From positions 1 to 7,016 of the forward strand of contig JAEEJT010000084.1 of NCBI GenBank assembly GCA_016282055.1: a stretch of DNA of 7,016 nt, in the 5' to 3' direction. Source of the DNA: Bacilli bacterium. Its GTDB lineage: Bacteria; Bacillota_I; Bacilli_A; ML615J-28; CAG-698. This document shows, piece after piece, positions 1 to 5,780 of this stretch. Position numbers and translations under genes: made by a program. Within the stretch, counting starts at the first letter, position 1. Every line of letters starts with the position of its first letter. The notes under the pieces are model-generated. The model did no database searches. It was not told the DNA's origin and saw only the letters and a program-made list of their open reading frames with translations.

Positions 1-730
1 CAAAAGAATTACTTCCATTTGATGATGCAAATAATTTAGCAATCTTAACAAGACCTGGAATAGTCTCAATATCTTTATATAAATTATAAGTTTCACCATC
101 AATTTCATAACTCATAAACTTAAACTTAGTCTTTTCAAACATCTTAGAACTTAAATCTAATGCTTTAGATTGACTACTTTTACTTTCAATCGCAAGAGTT
201 ACTTTGTTTTCTCCTAAGCTACTAGCAGAACATAAAACAGGTTTTAAAGCAATTGCAGGTAAACAAATAACAAATAAAAGTATACAAGCTTTTAATCCAC
301 CAAAAATACCTAATGTTTTCCAAGCAGTACCTGTATTAGCATTACGGAAAATAATAGCACCTAAAATTGCACTAATAATACCAAATATAATCATTAAACC
401 AATACAAACAAGCCAGAAAGTAAGTAAGTTAACAAAACCAATAATTAATCCTTCTACAGCAGCTGTATCAATGTGTAATGATGAATTTAAAATATTTGTA
501 AGAAAATTTTGTATTGCAACATATAATGTTTCACCATCATTATGAGGAATGAAAGGAACTACATTTGCACTCATATCTTTTAACTTGTTAACAACAAGTC
601 CAAATGTGAAGTAAGCTGTAACAACTGCTCCACACATAAAAACAAATGAAAAAATCTTTTTAGGTGCTTTACCTTTTAATCCAAATAGTACACCTAAAAC
701 AACGAATACTATACATATGATATCTATCAT
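1..730 (-). CDS. CvpA-like multi-spanning membrane protein, 3' part missing
   Basis: An open frame runs on the minus strand from an ATG at 730-728 to the window edge, giving 243 codons without a stop; the C-terminus lies outside. The N-terminus (MIDIICIVFVVLGVLFGLKG) is a membrane segment ending in a basic turn, followed by hydrophobic stretches at about residues 25-47, 95-127 and 143-164. This is the four-segment layout of CvpA (colicin V production) family proteins, and it resembles the other CvpA-like protein at 4416-5141. From about residue 170 the protein turns polar (KSSQSKALDLSSKMFEK), a longer tail than a minimal CvpA protein has. The start is supported by a GGATGGTGA Shine-Dalgarno-like stretch at 736-744 and a consensus promoter just upstream. 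CvpA proteins are inner-membrane proteins of poorly defined function, so I assign no activity. The family call is a weak resemblance; an unrelated four-helix membrane protein is possible. Confidence 0.6.
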   Translation of the reverse strand, partial: MIDIICIVFVVLGVLFGLKGKAPKKIFSFVFMCGAVVTAYFTFGLVVNKLKDMSANVVPFIPHNDGETLYVAIQNFLTNILNSSLHIDTAAVEGLIIGFVNLLTFWLVCIGLMIIFGIISAILGAIIFRNANTGTAWKTLGIFGGLKACILLFVICLPAIALKPVLCSASSLGENKVTLAIESKSSQSKALDLSSKMFEKTKFKFMSYEIDGETYNLYKDIETIPGLVKIAKLFASSNGSNSF

Positions 731-751
731 TATTATCACCATCCTAAACAA

Positions 752-780
752 ATTATACTTTATAAAATATTTTTTGTCAA
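752..780 (-). promoter_or_regulatory. Consensus sigma-A promoter of the left-edge membrane protein gene
   Basis: Read on the minus strand, a perfect -35 TTGACA (780-775) is separated by 17 bp from a perfect -10 TATAAT (757-752). Transcription would start near 745, leaving a leader of only about 15 nt that holds little besides the ribosome binding site. The -35 box directly abuts the T-tract of the der terminator, so the gene is insulated from der and transcribed on its own. Confidence 0.85.
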
Positions 781-812
781 TAAATAAAAAACAGGCAAAA
801 AATTTGCCTGTT
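781..812 (-). terminator. Intrinsic terminator of the cmk-rpsA/der operon
   Basis: A 10-bp perfect stem pairs 790-799 with 803-812 (core ACAGGC/GCCTGT) around a 3-nt loop. On the minus strand it is followed by a T-rich tract (791-781). The stem includes two bases of the der stop codon (TAA at 813-811). There is no T-run on the other side, so it terminates only minus-strand transcription. Confidence 0.88.
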
Positions 813-2121
813 ACATACTCTTTTTTCTTAAAGTAAATTTTATAGGAGAACCTTCAAAATCAAAAGTTTCTCTTAATTTATTTTCAAGATATCTTTGATA
901 ACTAAAATGCATATGTTTTTCATCATTAACAAATAAAACAAATGATGGCGGACATATTTCATCTTGAGTTGCATAAGAAATTGATAATCTGTTACCATTA
1001 AAAATAGGAGGTTGATTCATAATAACTGCATCAAGTAAGATATCATTTAAAACACTTGTTTGTACTCTACGACAATAGTTTTCATAAACTTTATCGATTG
1101 TATCAAGTAAAACATTAATTCTAGACTTATTCTTAGCACTTAAGAATACAACTGGAGCAAAGAATAAGAAAGGCATTTGTGTTTTAATCTTTTCTGTTAA
1201 CTTTTGCATTGTCTTATCATCTTTGTTAACCATATCCCATTTATTAACAACAATGATAATTGCTTTATTGTCATCACGAGCATATCCTGCTATTCTTTTA
1301 TCTTGTTCATTTAATTCTAAACTTCCATCAAGAACTAAAATACAAATATTACTTCTTTCAATAGCACTTAAAGCTCTTAATACACTATACTTTTCAGCAT
1401 TCTCATAAATCTTACCTTGTTTACGGATACCAGCGGTATCAATAACAACATAGTTTTTATCATTTCTTCTATAAACTGTATCTATAGCATCTCTTGTTGT
1501 ACCAGCGATATCAGAAACAATTGTTCTGTCCTCACCAATAATAGCATTAGATAATGTTGATTTACCAACATTGGGTTGACCAATTAAACAATATTTAATA
1601 TAACCTTCATCATAATCATTTTTATTCTTTTTAGGCATTAATTCAATAACTCTATCTAATAAGTCACCAACACCAATACCATGTAATGCACTAATTGGCA
1701 TAACTTCAGTACAACCCATTGAATAAAAATCATAAATTGTATCTTTAAAACTATTATCATCAACTTTATTCGCTGCAACAATTACAGGTTTTTTAGATTT
1801 AACAAGAATGTTAAATACATCTTCATCCTCGACAGTAACGGAACTACGAGCATTAACAACCATAACTATGACATCAGCTTCATCTATAGCAAGCATTGCT
1901 TGTGCTTTAATCTCTTTAGAAAAGGGCTCATCTTTTAAGACGATGCCCCCAGTATCTATTATTCTAAAATCTTGATTTAGCCATGAAGCTTTAGCATATA
2001 TACGATCTCTTGTGATTCCGCTAGCGTCGTCAGTAATTGACATTTTTTCACCAACAATACGATTGAATAAGCTTGACTTACCAACGTTTGGTCGGCCTAC
2101 TATTGCTAGAACTCCACGCAT
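811..2121 (-). CDS. der: Ribosome biogenesis GTPase Der (EngA)
   Basis: Der is an essential cytoplasmic GTPase with two tandem G domains that assists late assembly of the 50S ribosomal subunit. Domain 1 shows the P-loop GRPNVGKS (residues 9-16), GITRD switch (35-39), DTGG (56-59), NKVD (118-121) and SAL (144-146). Domain 2 shows GQPNVGKS (181-188), GTTRD (207-211), DTAG (228-231), NKWD (293-296) and SAK (328-330). The remaining C-terminal stretch from about 350 fits the KH-like RNA-binding domain and includes the family-typical NQPPIFNGNRL-like segment. The length of 436 residues matches bacterial Der. All nucleotide-binding motifs are intact. The gene starts 9 nt after the cmk-rpsA stop, with only a weak TAGGTAG ribosome-binding stretch that overlaps that stop codon, so translation is probably coupled to the upstream gene. 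No promoter is seen between them; the operon promoter is at 4331-4359. Confidence 0.97.
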   Translation of the reverse strand: MRGVLAIVGRPNVGKSSLFNRIVGEKMSITDDASGITRDRIYAKASWLNQDFRIIDTGGIVLKDEPFSKEIKAQAMLAIDEADVIVMVVNARSSVTVEDEDVFNILVKSKKPVIVAANKVDDNSFKDTIYDFYSMGCTEVMPISALHGIGVGDLLDRVIELMPKKNKNDYDEGYIKYCLIGQPNVGKSTLSNAIIGEDRTIVSDIAGTTRDAIDTVYRRNDKNYVVIDTAGIRKQGKIYENAEKYSVLRALSAIERSNICILVLDGSLELNEQDKRIAGYARDDNKAIIIVVNKWDMVNKDDKTMQKLTEKIKTQMPFLFFAPVVFLSAKNKSRINVLLDTIDKVYENYCRRVQTSVLNDILLDAVIMNQPPIFNGNRLSISYATQDEICPPSFVLFVNDEKHMHFSYQRYLENKLRETFDFEGSPIKFTLRKKSM

Positions 2122-2130
2122 AATAACTAC

Positions 2131-4302
2131 CTACTTCTTTAAATTATTAATATAATCTCCAATTGTATTAGTCATTTTATCTTGAGATTTAATATACTTA
2201 GTTACTTTTTCTCTTTCCATTTTTGCTTCAGCATCTTTCATGCTAACGAAGAATACACGTTTTTCACGATCAAATACTCTTACTTTAACTTTAACAACAT
2301 CTCCTACTTTGATATCATTAACTTTATTTGCATTAACAGATTGCTTATTCATGAATCCTTCGATTCCTTGATAAGAAACAGTAAATCCATTTTCAACTAC
2401 ATTACTAACTGTAACATCAATTATTTCACCTTTTTCAACAACAACATTTTCATAAGGATTTTCTGTTAATTGTTTCTTAGATAAAATAACACGTTTTTTA
2501 GAATGAACAATTTCAATTAATTTAGCAGTAACTTCATCACCAGCTTTTAATTCATCTTCAACTTTAACATCTTTGAACCATGAATATTCACTTCTTGGAA
2601 TGAATCCTTCTACTTCTTGTGCTAAATCAACTCTAACACCAGCATTATTAATATCAACAACTTTACCAGTTACAACATCTCCAACTTTCTTATCTTGGAA
2701 ATAATCACCCCAGTAATTAGTCATTAATGCTTTTCTAGATAATTTAATATGATCATTATCTAATGATATAACTTGTACTTTTACAGTATCTCCAATATTT
2801 AAAACTTTACTTACTTTAGAAACATGGTTATGATCAATTTCAGAAATATGTAATAATCCTTCAACACCTTCACTAATTTCTACGAAAGCACCATATTCTT
2901 CAATTGCAACAACTTTTCCATCAAATACTTCGCCAACTTGAACTTTAGATAAGAATTCCTTCTTTTGTTCTTTTTTCTTTTTATTAACTGCTAATACTTC
3001 AGAAACAATAACTCTAATTCTAGCTAGATCAACACGAAGTGGAACAACATCAATAGTTTTACCAACTAATGTTGAAACATCTTCAGGTTTATTAACCATT
3101 AATTGATAAGGTAATAATAATGTGAAATCTTCATACTTTAATAATAATCCAAAATCACTAACCTTTTTAACAACTGTAGCAGTTAAAATAGGACGTTCTT
3201 CAAAGAAAGCTTGTTTAGCTAATAACTCATCACGTTTTTTAACTAAAACTGTTGAGAATAAGAAAACATCACCATCATCAAAAATCTTTTTAATAGCAAC
3301 TTCAACTTCATCACCTTCAATGAATACATCAAATAAATCTTCATCATCAGCAATGTCAGCTGTATCTTTTTTATAAAGATAACCTTGTTGACCATCTTCA
3401 AGTTCAATTAAAACTCTTTCTTCTTTTGCTTTGTAAACAGTGTTTCCACGTTTTCTTTCAGGTTGAGCTTCTTGTACTTCAACAACTACACCTTTAACAA
3501 TTTGCATTTCTTTGTATGCAGCTTTGTTATTAGTTTCTTCACTAACTTCTTCACTAGCTCCCTTTTCTTCAGCAGCAGTTTCTTCTACTTGAGAAACTTC
3601 CTCTTCATTTTCATTAACGACGTTTTTTTCTTCTAAATTTTCCATACTGTAACCTCTTTTCAATACTAGACTTGTGATTAAATCAATCACACCATTAACG
3701 CTCATTGCTGATGTGTCTATTAGTATCGCATCATCAGCTTGTTTTAGCGGACTAATCTTACGGTTGCTGTCATTATAATCACGCTTTTTTAATTCTTCAA
3801 TAGTTTGTTCTAAGCTTTCATTTTCTTGATTCTTTTCTTTTCGTTCATTAAGTCTTCTTTGTGCACGAGTCTCAACTGATGCAGTTAAAAATATTTTAAG
3901 ATTAGCGTTTGGTAAAACAACAGTACCAATATCACGACCATCCATAATAATATTTTTCTGATTAGCGAGTTCTCTTTGCATAGCTACAAGACGTTCACGA
4001 ACTACCTTGTATTTAGAAATATCACTAGAAAGGTTAGAAACAGCAACAGTTCTAATCTCACTTGTAACATCTACACCATCTAAATAAATACGTGAATCAT
4101 TAAAATCGATTGTAGTATTCTCAAGAAAATCAAAATTATTCTCATCTGAATAATCAATGCCTAAATTAAGAGTTTTTAATGCAATAGCACGATACATTGC
4201 GCCTGTATCTAAATATTCAAAATTTAATTTTTTAGCAAGTAGCTTTGCTACTGTGCTTTTTCCACTAGCCGCAGGACCGTCAATTGCAATTTGCCAACTC
4301 AT
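2131..4302 (-). CDS. cmk-rpsA: Cytidylate kinase / 30S ribosomal protein S1 fusion
   Basis: A single 723-codon frame joins two proteins that are usually separate neighbours in Bacillota. Residues 1-219 are a full-length (d)CMP kinase, which phosphorylates CMP/dCMP with ATP: P-loop GPAASGKS (9-16), LDTGAMYRAI (31-40), GRDIGTVV (122-129), RDYNDSNR (174-181). Residues about 222-262 are a Glu-rich linker. Residues about 265-690 carry five S1 (OB-fold) RNA-binding repeats, near 265-355, 370-440, 455-525, 538-612 and 622-690. The third is the clearest (GEVFDGKV..EEYGAFVEI..GVEGLLHISEI), while the first two are degenerate. The tail (690-723) is basic. S1 binds mRNA on the 30S subunit and aids initiation. 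The start is backed by GAGGTG at 4313-4308, 5 nt before the ATG. Met220 carries its own ribosome binding site, so free S1 may also be made. The gene is first in the operon with der. Confidence 0.93.
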   Translation of the reverse strand: MSWQIAIDGPAASGKSTVAKLLAKKLNFEYLDTGAMYRAIALKTLNLGIDYSDENNFDFLENTTIDFNDSRIYLDGVDVTSEIRTVAVSNLSSDISKYKVVRERLVAMQRELANQKNIIMDGRDIGTVVLPNANLKIFLTASVETRAQRRLNERKEKNQENESLEQTIEELKKRDYNDSNRKISPLKQADDAILIDTSAMSVNGVIDLITSLVLKRGYSMENLEEKNVVNENEEEVSQVEETAAEEKGASEEVSEETNNKAAYKEMQIVKGVVVEVQEAQPERKRGNTVYKAKEERVLIELEDGQQGYLYKKDTADIADDEDLFDVFIEGDEVEVAIKKIFDDGDVFLFSTVLVKKRDELLAKQAFFEERPILTATVVKKVSDFGLLLKYEDFTLLLPYQLMVNKPEDVSTLVGKTIDVVPLRVDLARIRVIVSEVLAVNKKKKEQKKEFLSKVQVGEVFDGKVVAIEEYGAFVEISEGVEGLLHISEIDHNHVSKVSKVLNIGDTVKVQVISLDNDHIKLSRKALMTNYWGDYFQDKKVGDVVTGKVVDINNAGVRVDLAQEVEGFIPRSEYSWFKDVKVEDELKAGDEVTAKLIEIVHSKKRVILSKKQLTENPYENVVVEKGEIIDVTVSNVVENGFTVSYQGIEGFMNKQSVNANKVNDIKVGDVVKVKVRVFDREKRVFFVSMKDAEAKMEREKVTKYIKSQDKMTNTIGDYINNLKK
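3643..3660 (-). promoter_or_regulatory. Internal ribosome binding site and start codon for a separate S1 protein
   Basis: Inside the fused frame the minus strand reads AAAAGAGGTT (3660-3651), then 5 nt, then ATG (3645-3643), which is Met220. This falls exactly at the junction between the end of the cytidylate kinase and the acidic start of S1. Such a site would give a 504-residue S1. It looks like the original rpsA start kept after, or alongside, loss of the cmk stop codon. Whether ribosomes use it cannot be told from sequence. Confidence 0.55.
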
Positions 4303-4330
4303 AATAGCACCTCAAAAACATACCTAGATT

Positions 4331-4359
4331 ATTATATCATACAATTGTGTTATTATCAA
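4331..4359 (-). promoter_or_regulatory. Promoter of the cmk-rpsA/der operon
   Basis: On the minus strand, -35 TTGATA (4359-4354) lies 17 bp from -10 TATAAT (4336-4331). A TG one base before the -10 gives an extended -10 element (TGATATAAT). Transcription is predicted near 4324, giving a leader of about 22 nt with the GAGGTG ribosome binding site. Confidence 0.85.
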
Positions 4360-4384
4360 ATCAATTTTATAAATATTTTTTAAA

Positions 4385-4417
4385 CAAAATAAAAAACCTA
4401 TTTATAAAAATAGGTTT
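4385..4417 (-). terminator. Intrinsic terminator of the CvpA-family gene
   Basis: A 10-bp perfect stem pairs 4394-4403 with 4408-4417 (AACCTATTT/AAATAGGTT) around the loop ATAA. On the minus strand it is followed by a T-rich run (4396-4385). The stem takes in two bases of the stop codon at 4418-4416, the same nested arrangement as at the end of der. Confidence 0.85.
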
Positions 4418-5141
4418 AAAATAATTTGCCATTAGCCAGTATTAATTTTAATAAATAAATAATAAAATTATGTGAATACAACCATCTAATTAAAGATATC
4501 TTTTCACTATTTGGTTCAATACTTTGGGTAATCATCTCACCAACAACAGGGAAAACAATTGAAAGTTGAGATACAAGTGCTAAAAAGATTTCAATACAAC
4601 AGAATGAACAAAACAATCCAAATATAAATCCAAAAAACTTATCAATAAAACTATGGTCATCATTTTTAACAAATGAACCAAATAATCCACTTAATATTCC
4701 AGCAATAATTAAAACACCAATTAATATAATAGTAAATGCTATTATTAATAATAAATATGGAGTCAAACTATTGGCAATAATTTGAGATAAAGATAATCCT
4801 TCTACTCCTTTTGATATAAATGCATTAACGATTTCAATCATGAAATGAGGAAGATTAATCATATCAGCCATTTCATTAGTCATTCCGGCTTCACAAAACT
4901 CTAAAGAAAAGAATTCTCCTTTAGCATTAATCCAAGAAACAATACTCTCATTAATACCTTTGCTTAAAGCAGAGTTTTCAAGTAAGCCAGCAAGCGGCTT
5001 ACAGAAAAAAACTGCGCAAGCTAAAGAAAGTACTAATCCTAATGCTGAAAAGAATGATTTAGTAAATCCTCTAACAAATCCAACAAATCCTATAATCAAT
5101 GCAATAATTAAAAATATAATATCTGCATTAGTAAATTCCAT
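4416..5141 (-). CDS. CvpA family membrane protein
   Basis: This 241-residue integral membrane protein has predicted spans at about residues 7-24, 30-48, 127-154 and 169-194, with a soluble stretch at 50-125. The N-terminus (NADIIFLIIALIIGFVGFVRGF) and the FIDKFFGFIFGLFCS segment at 165-179 correspond to the two recognisable CvpA signatures: an N-terminal Asp-led helix ending in RGF, and a DRxxG-like turn before the last helix. In E. coli CvpA is needed for colicin V export and envelope robustness; its molecular activity is unclear, and in Bacillota the family is mostly unassigned. The start is supported by AAAGGTGA at 5153-5146, 4 nt before the ATG. The gene is transcribed alone from the promoter at 5159-5187 and ends in its own terminator. 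It resembles the left-edge membrane protein in layout, which suggests distant paralogy. Confidence 0.8.
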   Translation of the reverse strand: MEFTNADIIFLIIALIIGFVGFVRGFTKSFFSALGLVLSLACAVFFCKPLAGLLENSALSKGINESIVSWINAKGEFFSLEFCEAGMTNEMADMINLPHFMIEIVNAFISKGVEGLSLSQIIANSLTPYLLLIIAFTIILIGVLIIAGILSGLFGSFVKNDDHSFIDKFFGFIFGLFCSFCCIEIFLALVSQLSIVFPVVGEMITQSIEPNSEKISLIRWLYSHNFIIYLLKLILANGKLF

Positions 5142-5158
5142 AAAATCACCTTTAATAA

Positions 5159-5187
5159 ATTATACATTATTAGCAATTATTTTTCAA
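5159..5187 (-). promoter_or_regulatory. Promoter of the CvpA-family gene
   Basis: On the minus strand, -35 TTGAAA (5187-5182) and -10 TATAAT (5164-5159) are 17 bp apart. The predicted start near 5152 leaves a leader of about 11 nt, beginning inside the AAAGGTGA ribosome binding site itself. That is unusually short, so an upstream start is possible. Confidence 0.75.
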
Positions 5188-5201
5188 TTAAAATTAATTG
5201 A
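5184..5201. repeat. AT-rich palindrome between divergent promoters
   Basis: TCAATTA (5184-5190) and TAATTGA (5195-5201) form a perfect 7-bp inverted repeat with a 4-bp centre. It overlaps the -35 box of the CvpA-family promoter and lies 18 bp before the -35 of the tRNA promoter. It could be an operator, but in DNA this AT-rich a chance palindrome is quite possible. Confidence 0.3.
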
Positions 5202-5219
5202 TTTTTTTCAAAAAAAGTA

Positions 5220-5248
5220 TTGCATTTAAAATAATAATTTGATATAAT
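5220..5248 (+). promoter_or_regulatory. Promoter of the tRNA-Gly gene
   Basis: A weak -35 (TTGCAT, 5220-5225) lies 17 bp from a perfect -10 TATAAT (5243-5248), helped by an extended TG element at 5240-5241. Transcription should start near 5255, giving about 30 nt of precursor before the mature tRNA, with a possible small GCTC/GAGC hairpin (5255-5270). It is divergent from the CvpA-family promoter. Confidence 0.75.
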
Positions 5249-5284
5249 AATTATGCTCAATTGAACGAGCAAGAATTTATTACC

Positions 5285-5359
5285 GCAGGTATAGTATAAT
5301 GGCTATTATGTGGCCTTGCCATGGCTAAGATACGGGTTCGATCCCCGCTACCTGCTCCA
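5285..5359 (+). tRNA. tRNA-Gly (anticodon GCC)
   Basis: The cloverleaf has a perfect 7-bp acceptor stem (GCAGGTA/TACCTGC), an anticodon arm TGGCC-TTGCCAT-GGCTA with GCC at 5318-5320, the T-loop TTCGATC, discriminator T at 5356 and an encoded CCA (5357-5359). A GCC anticodon reads the glycine codons GGC and GGT. The D stem is weak (GTAT against TTAT, with a G-T pair and a T-T mismatch), and the first T-stem pair is an A-C mismatch (5332/5348). The gene stands alone with its own promoter and terminator. Confidence 0.95.
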
Positions 5360-5370
5360 TAAAAAATATC

Positions 5371-5399
5371 AGGATTGATTTAATTCAATCCTTTTTTTT
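5371..5399 (+). terminator. Intrinsic terminator after tRNA-Gly
   Basis: An 8-bp perfect stem AGGATTGA/TCAATCCT (5371-5378 with 5385-5392) with a 6-nt loop is followed by T residues through 5399. It lies 11 nt after the tRNA CCA end and separates the tRNA from the T-box unit. Confidence 0.9.
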
Positions 5400-5419
5400 A
5401 TTACTTATAAATGCTACTA

Positions 5420-5470
5420 TTATAAAAGTAAATGTTTTCATTTAAAAAAGTGTTGACACTACTTTTATAA
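5420..5470. repeat. 11-bp inverted repeat flanking a -35 box
   Basis: TTATAAAAGTA at 5420-5430 is perfectly matched in inverted orientation by TACTTTTATAA at 5460-5470. The arms are 29 bp apart. The second arm lies in the spacer between the -35 (5453-5458) and -10 (5476-5481) boxes of the T-box promoter. The placement suits a repressor operator or looping site; base composition makes chance a real alternative. Confidence 0.4.
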
Positions 5471-5481
5471 AATTATATAAT
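5453..5481 (+). promoter_or_regulatory. Consensus promoter of the T-box/peptidase unit
   Basis: A perfect -35 TTGACA (5453-5458), a 17-bp spacer and a perfect -10 TATAAT (5476-5481) predict a start near 5488, just before the T-box Stem I. A full-consensus promoter feeding an attenuator is the usual design when control is exerted by termination. Confidence 0.92.
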
Positions 5482-5491
5482 AAAGCAAATA

Positions 5492-5746
5492 CATCGAAAA
5501 GAAATATTAGCATATGTAATATGTTCAGCGAGCTGCAATTGGTGTGAGGCAGTACAAAAAATCATATGTGAACGCGTCTTGGAGTAGCAGTCTGAATAAA
5601 ATAGGATGAGCCGGTTTCTCCCGTTACAGAGATAGAGTATAATAGTACTCGACGAGGTTATAATAGTAATATTATAACAAACTAAGGTGGCACCACGATA
5701 TCAATCGTCCTTAGGCGGAAATTAATTCGCCTTAGGACATTTTTTT
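5492..5746 (+). promoter_or_regulatory. T-box riboswitch leader, probably sensing tRNA-Arg
   Basis: This leader binds a specific uncharged tRNA and then allows transcription to continue. Visible parts, in order, are AGCGAG (5527-5532, the AGAGAG-like motif), a distal Stem I hairpin CTGC/GCAG (5533-5552) with the GGTGTGAG loop, the GTGAA-specifier-GGAGTAGC segment (5568-5588), a CCGG...CCCGTTA Stem II region (5611-5626), and hairpins at 5635-5650 and 5657-5678. The T-box motif AAGGTGGCACCACG is at 5684-5697. The antiterminator pairs 5682-5687 with 5709-5714 and 5695-5699 with 5704-5708, leaving bulge TGGC (5688-5691) to pair with a tRNA ending GCCA. The codon directly after GAA is CGC (Arg, 5573-5575), followed by a purine as is usual. 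The alternative AAC (Asn, 5571-5573) also fits a G discriminator. The T-box identity is very secure, the amino acid less so. Confidence 0.95.
5707..5746 (+). terminator. T-box intrinsic terminator
   Basis: An 11-position stem pairs 5707-5717 with 5728-5738 (GTCCTTAGGCG/CGCCTTAGGAC), with one T-T mismatch (5712/5733) and a 10-nt loop, followed by seven T residues (5740-5746). Its 5' arm (5707-5714) is also the 3' side of the antiterminator, so the two structures exclude one another, as in a classical transcriptional T-box. Confidence 0.93.
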
Positions 5747-5757
5747 ATTCCTAAGGC
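5729..5757 (+). other. Extra hairpin between the T-box terminator and the ribosome binding site
   Basis: The 3' arm of the terminator (GCCTTAGGA, 5729-5737) is perfectly complementary over 9 bp to TCCTAAGGC (5749-5757), which lies past the terminator T-run; the loop is 11 nt. This pairing can exist only in read-through RNA and is incompatible with the terminator. The downstream arm can also pair weakly with the Shine-Dalgarno region (5750-5754 with 5767-5771). The pairing is certain as sequence; its role is inference. Confidence 0.6.
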
Positions 5758-5780
5758 TAAAAAGTTTTAGGAGGTATATT

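Noticed and set aside
204..545. Plus-strand open frame of 113 codons
   Set aside because: It lies opposite the CvpA-like minus-strand frame (1-730), has no ribosome binding site, and reads as low-complexity antisense of a membrane protein.
752..774. TACTTTATAAAAT-like sequence shared by the left-edge promoter spacer and the T-box promoter spacer
   Set aside because: The copies differ by an indel, lie on opposite strands relative to their promoters and are nearly all A/T, so coincidence is likely.
1223..5229. Plus-strand open frames at 1223-1408, 2182-2469, 3122-3376 and 4960-5229
   Set aside because: The first three lie wholly, and the last mostly, opposite well-supported minus-strand genes (der, cmk-rpsA, CvpA family). 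They show no recognisable domain and no convincing ribosome binding site.
5574..5576. GCG (Ala) as specifier
   Set aside because: It is one base off the usual position, is followed by T rather than a purine, and tRNA-Ala with discriminator A would need TGGT, not TGGC.
5285..5697. The T-box sensing the adjacent tRNA-Gly, using the GGC in GAGGCAG (5547-5552)
   Set aside because: That GGC sits in the distal Stem I hairpin, not at the specifier position. The tRNA-Gly discriminator is T, whereas the TGGC bulge needs G.
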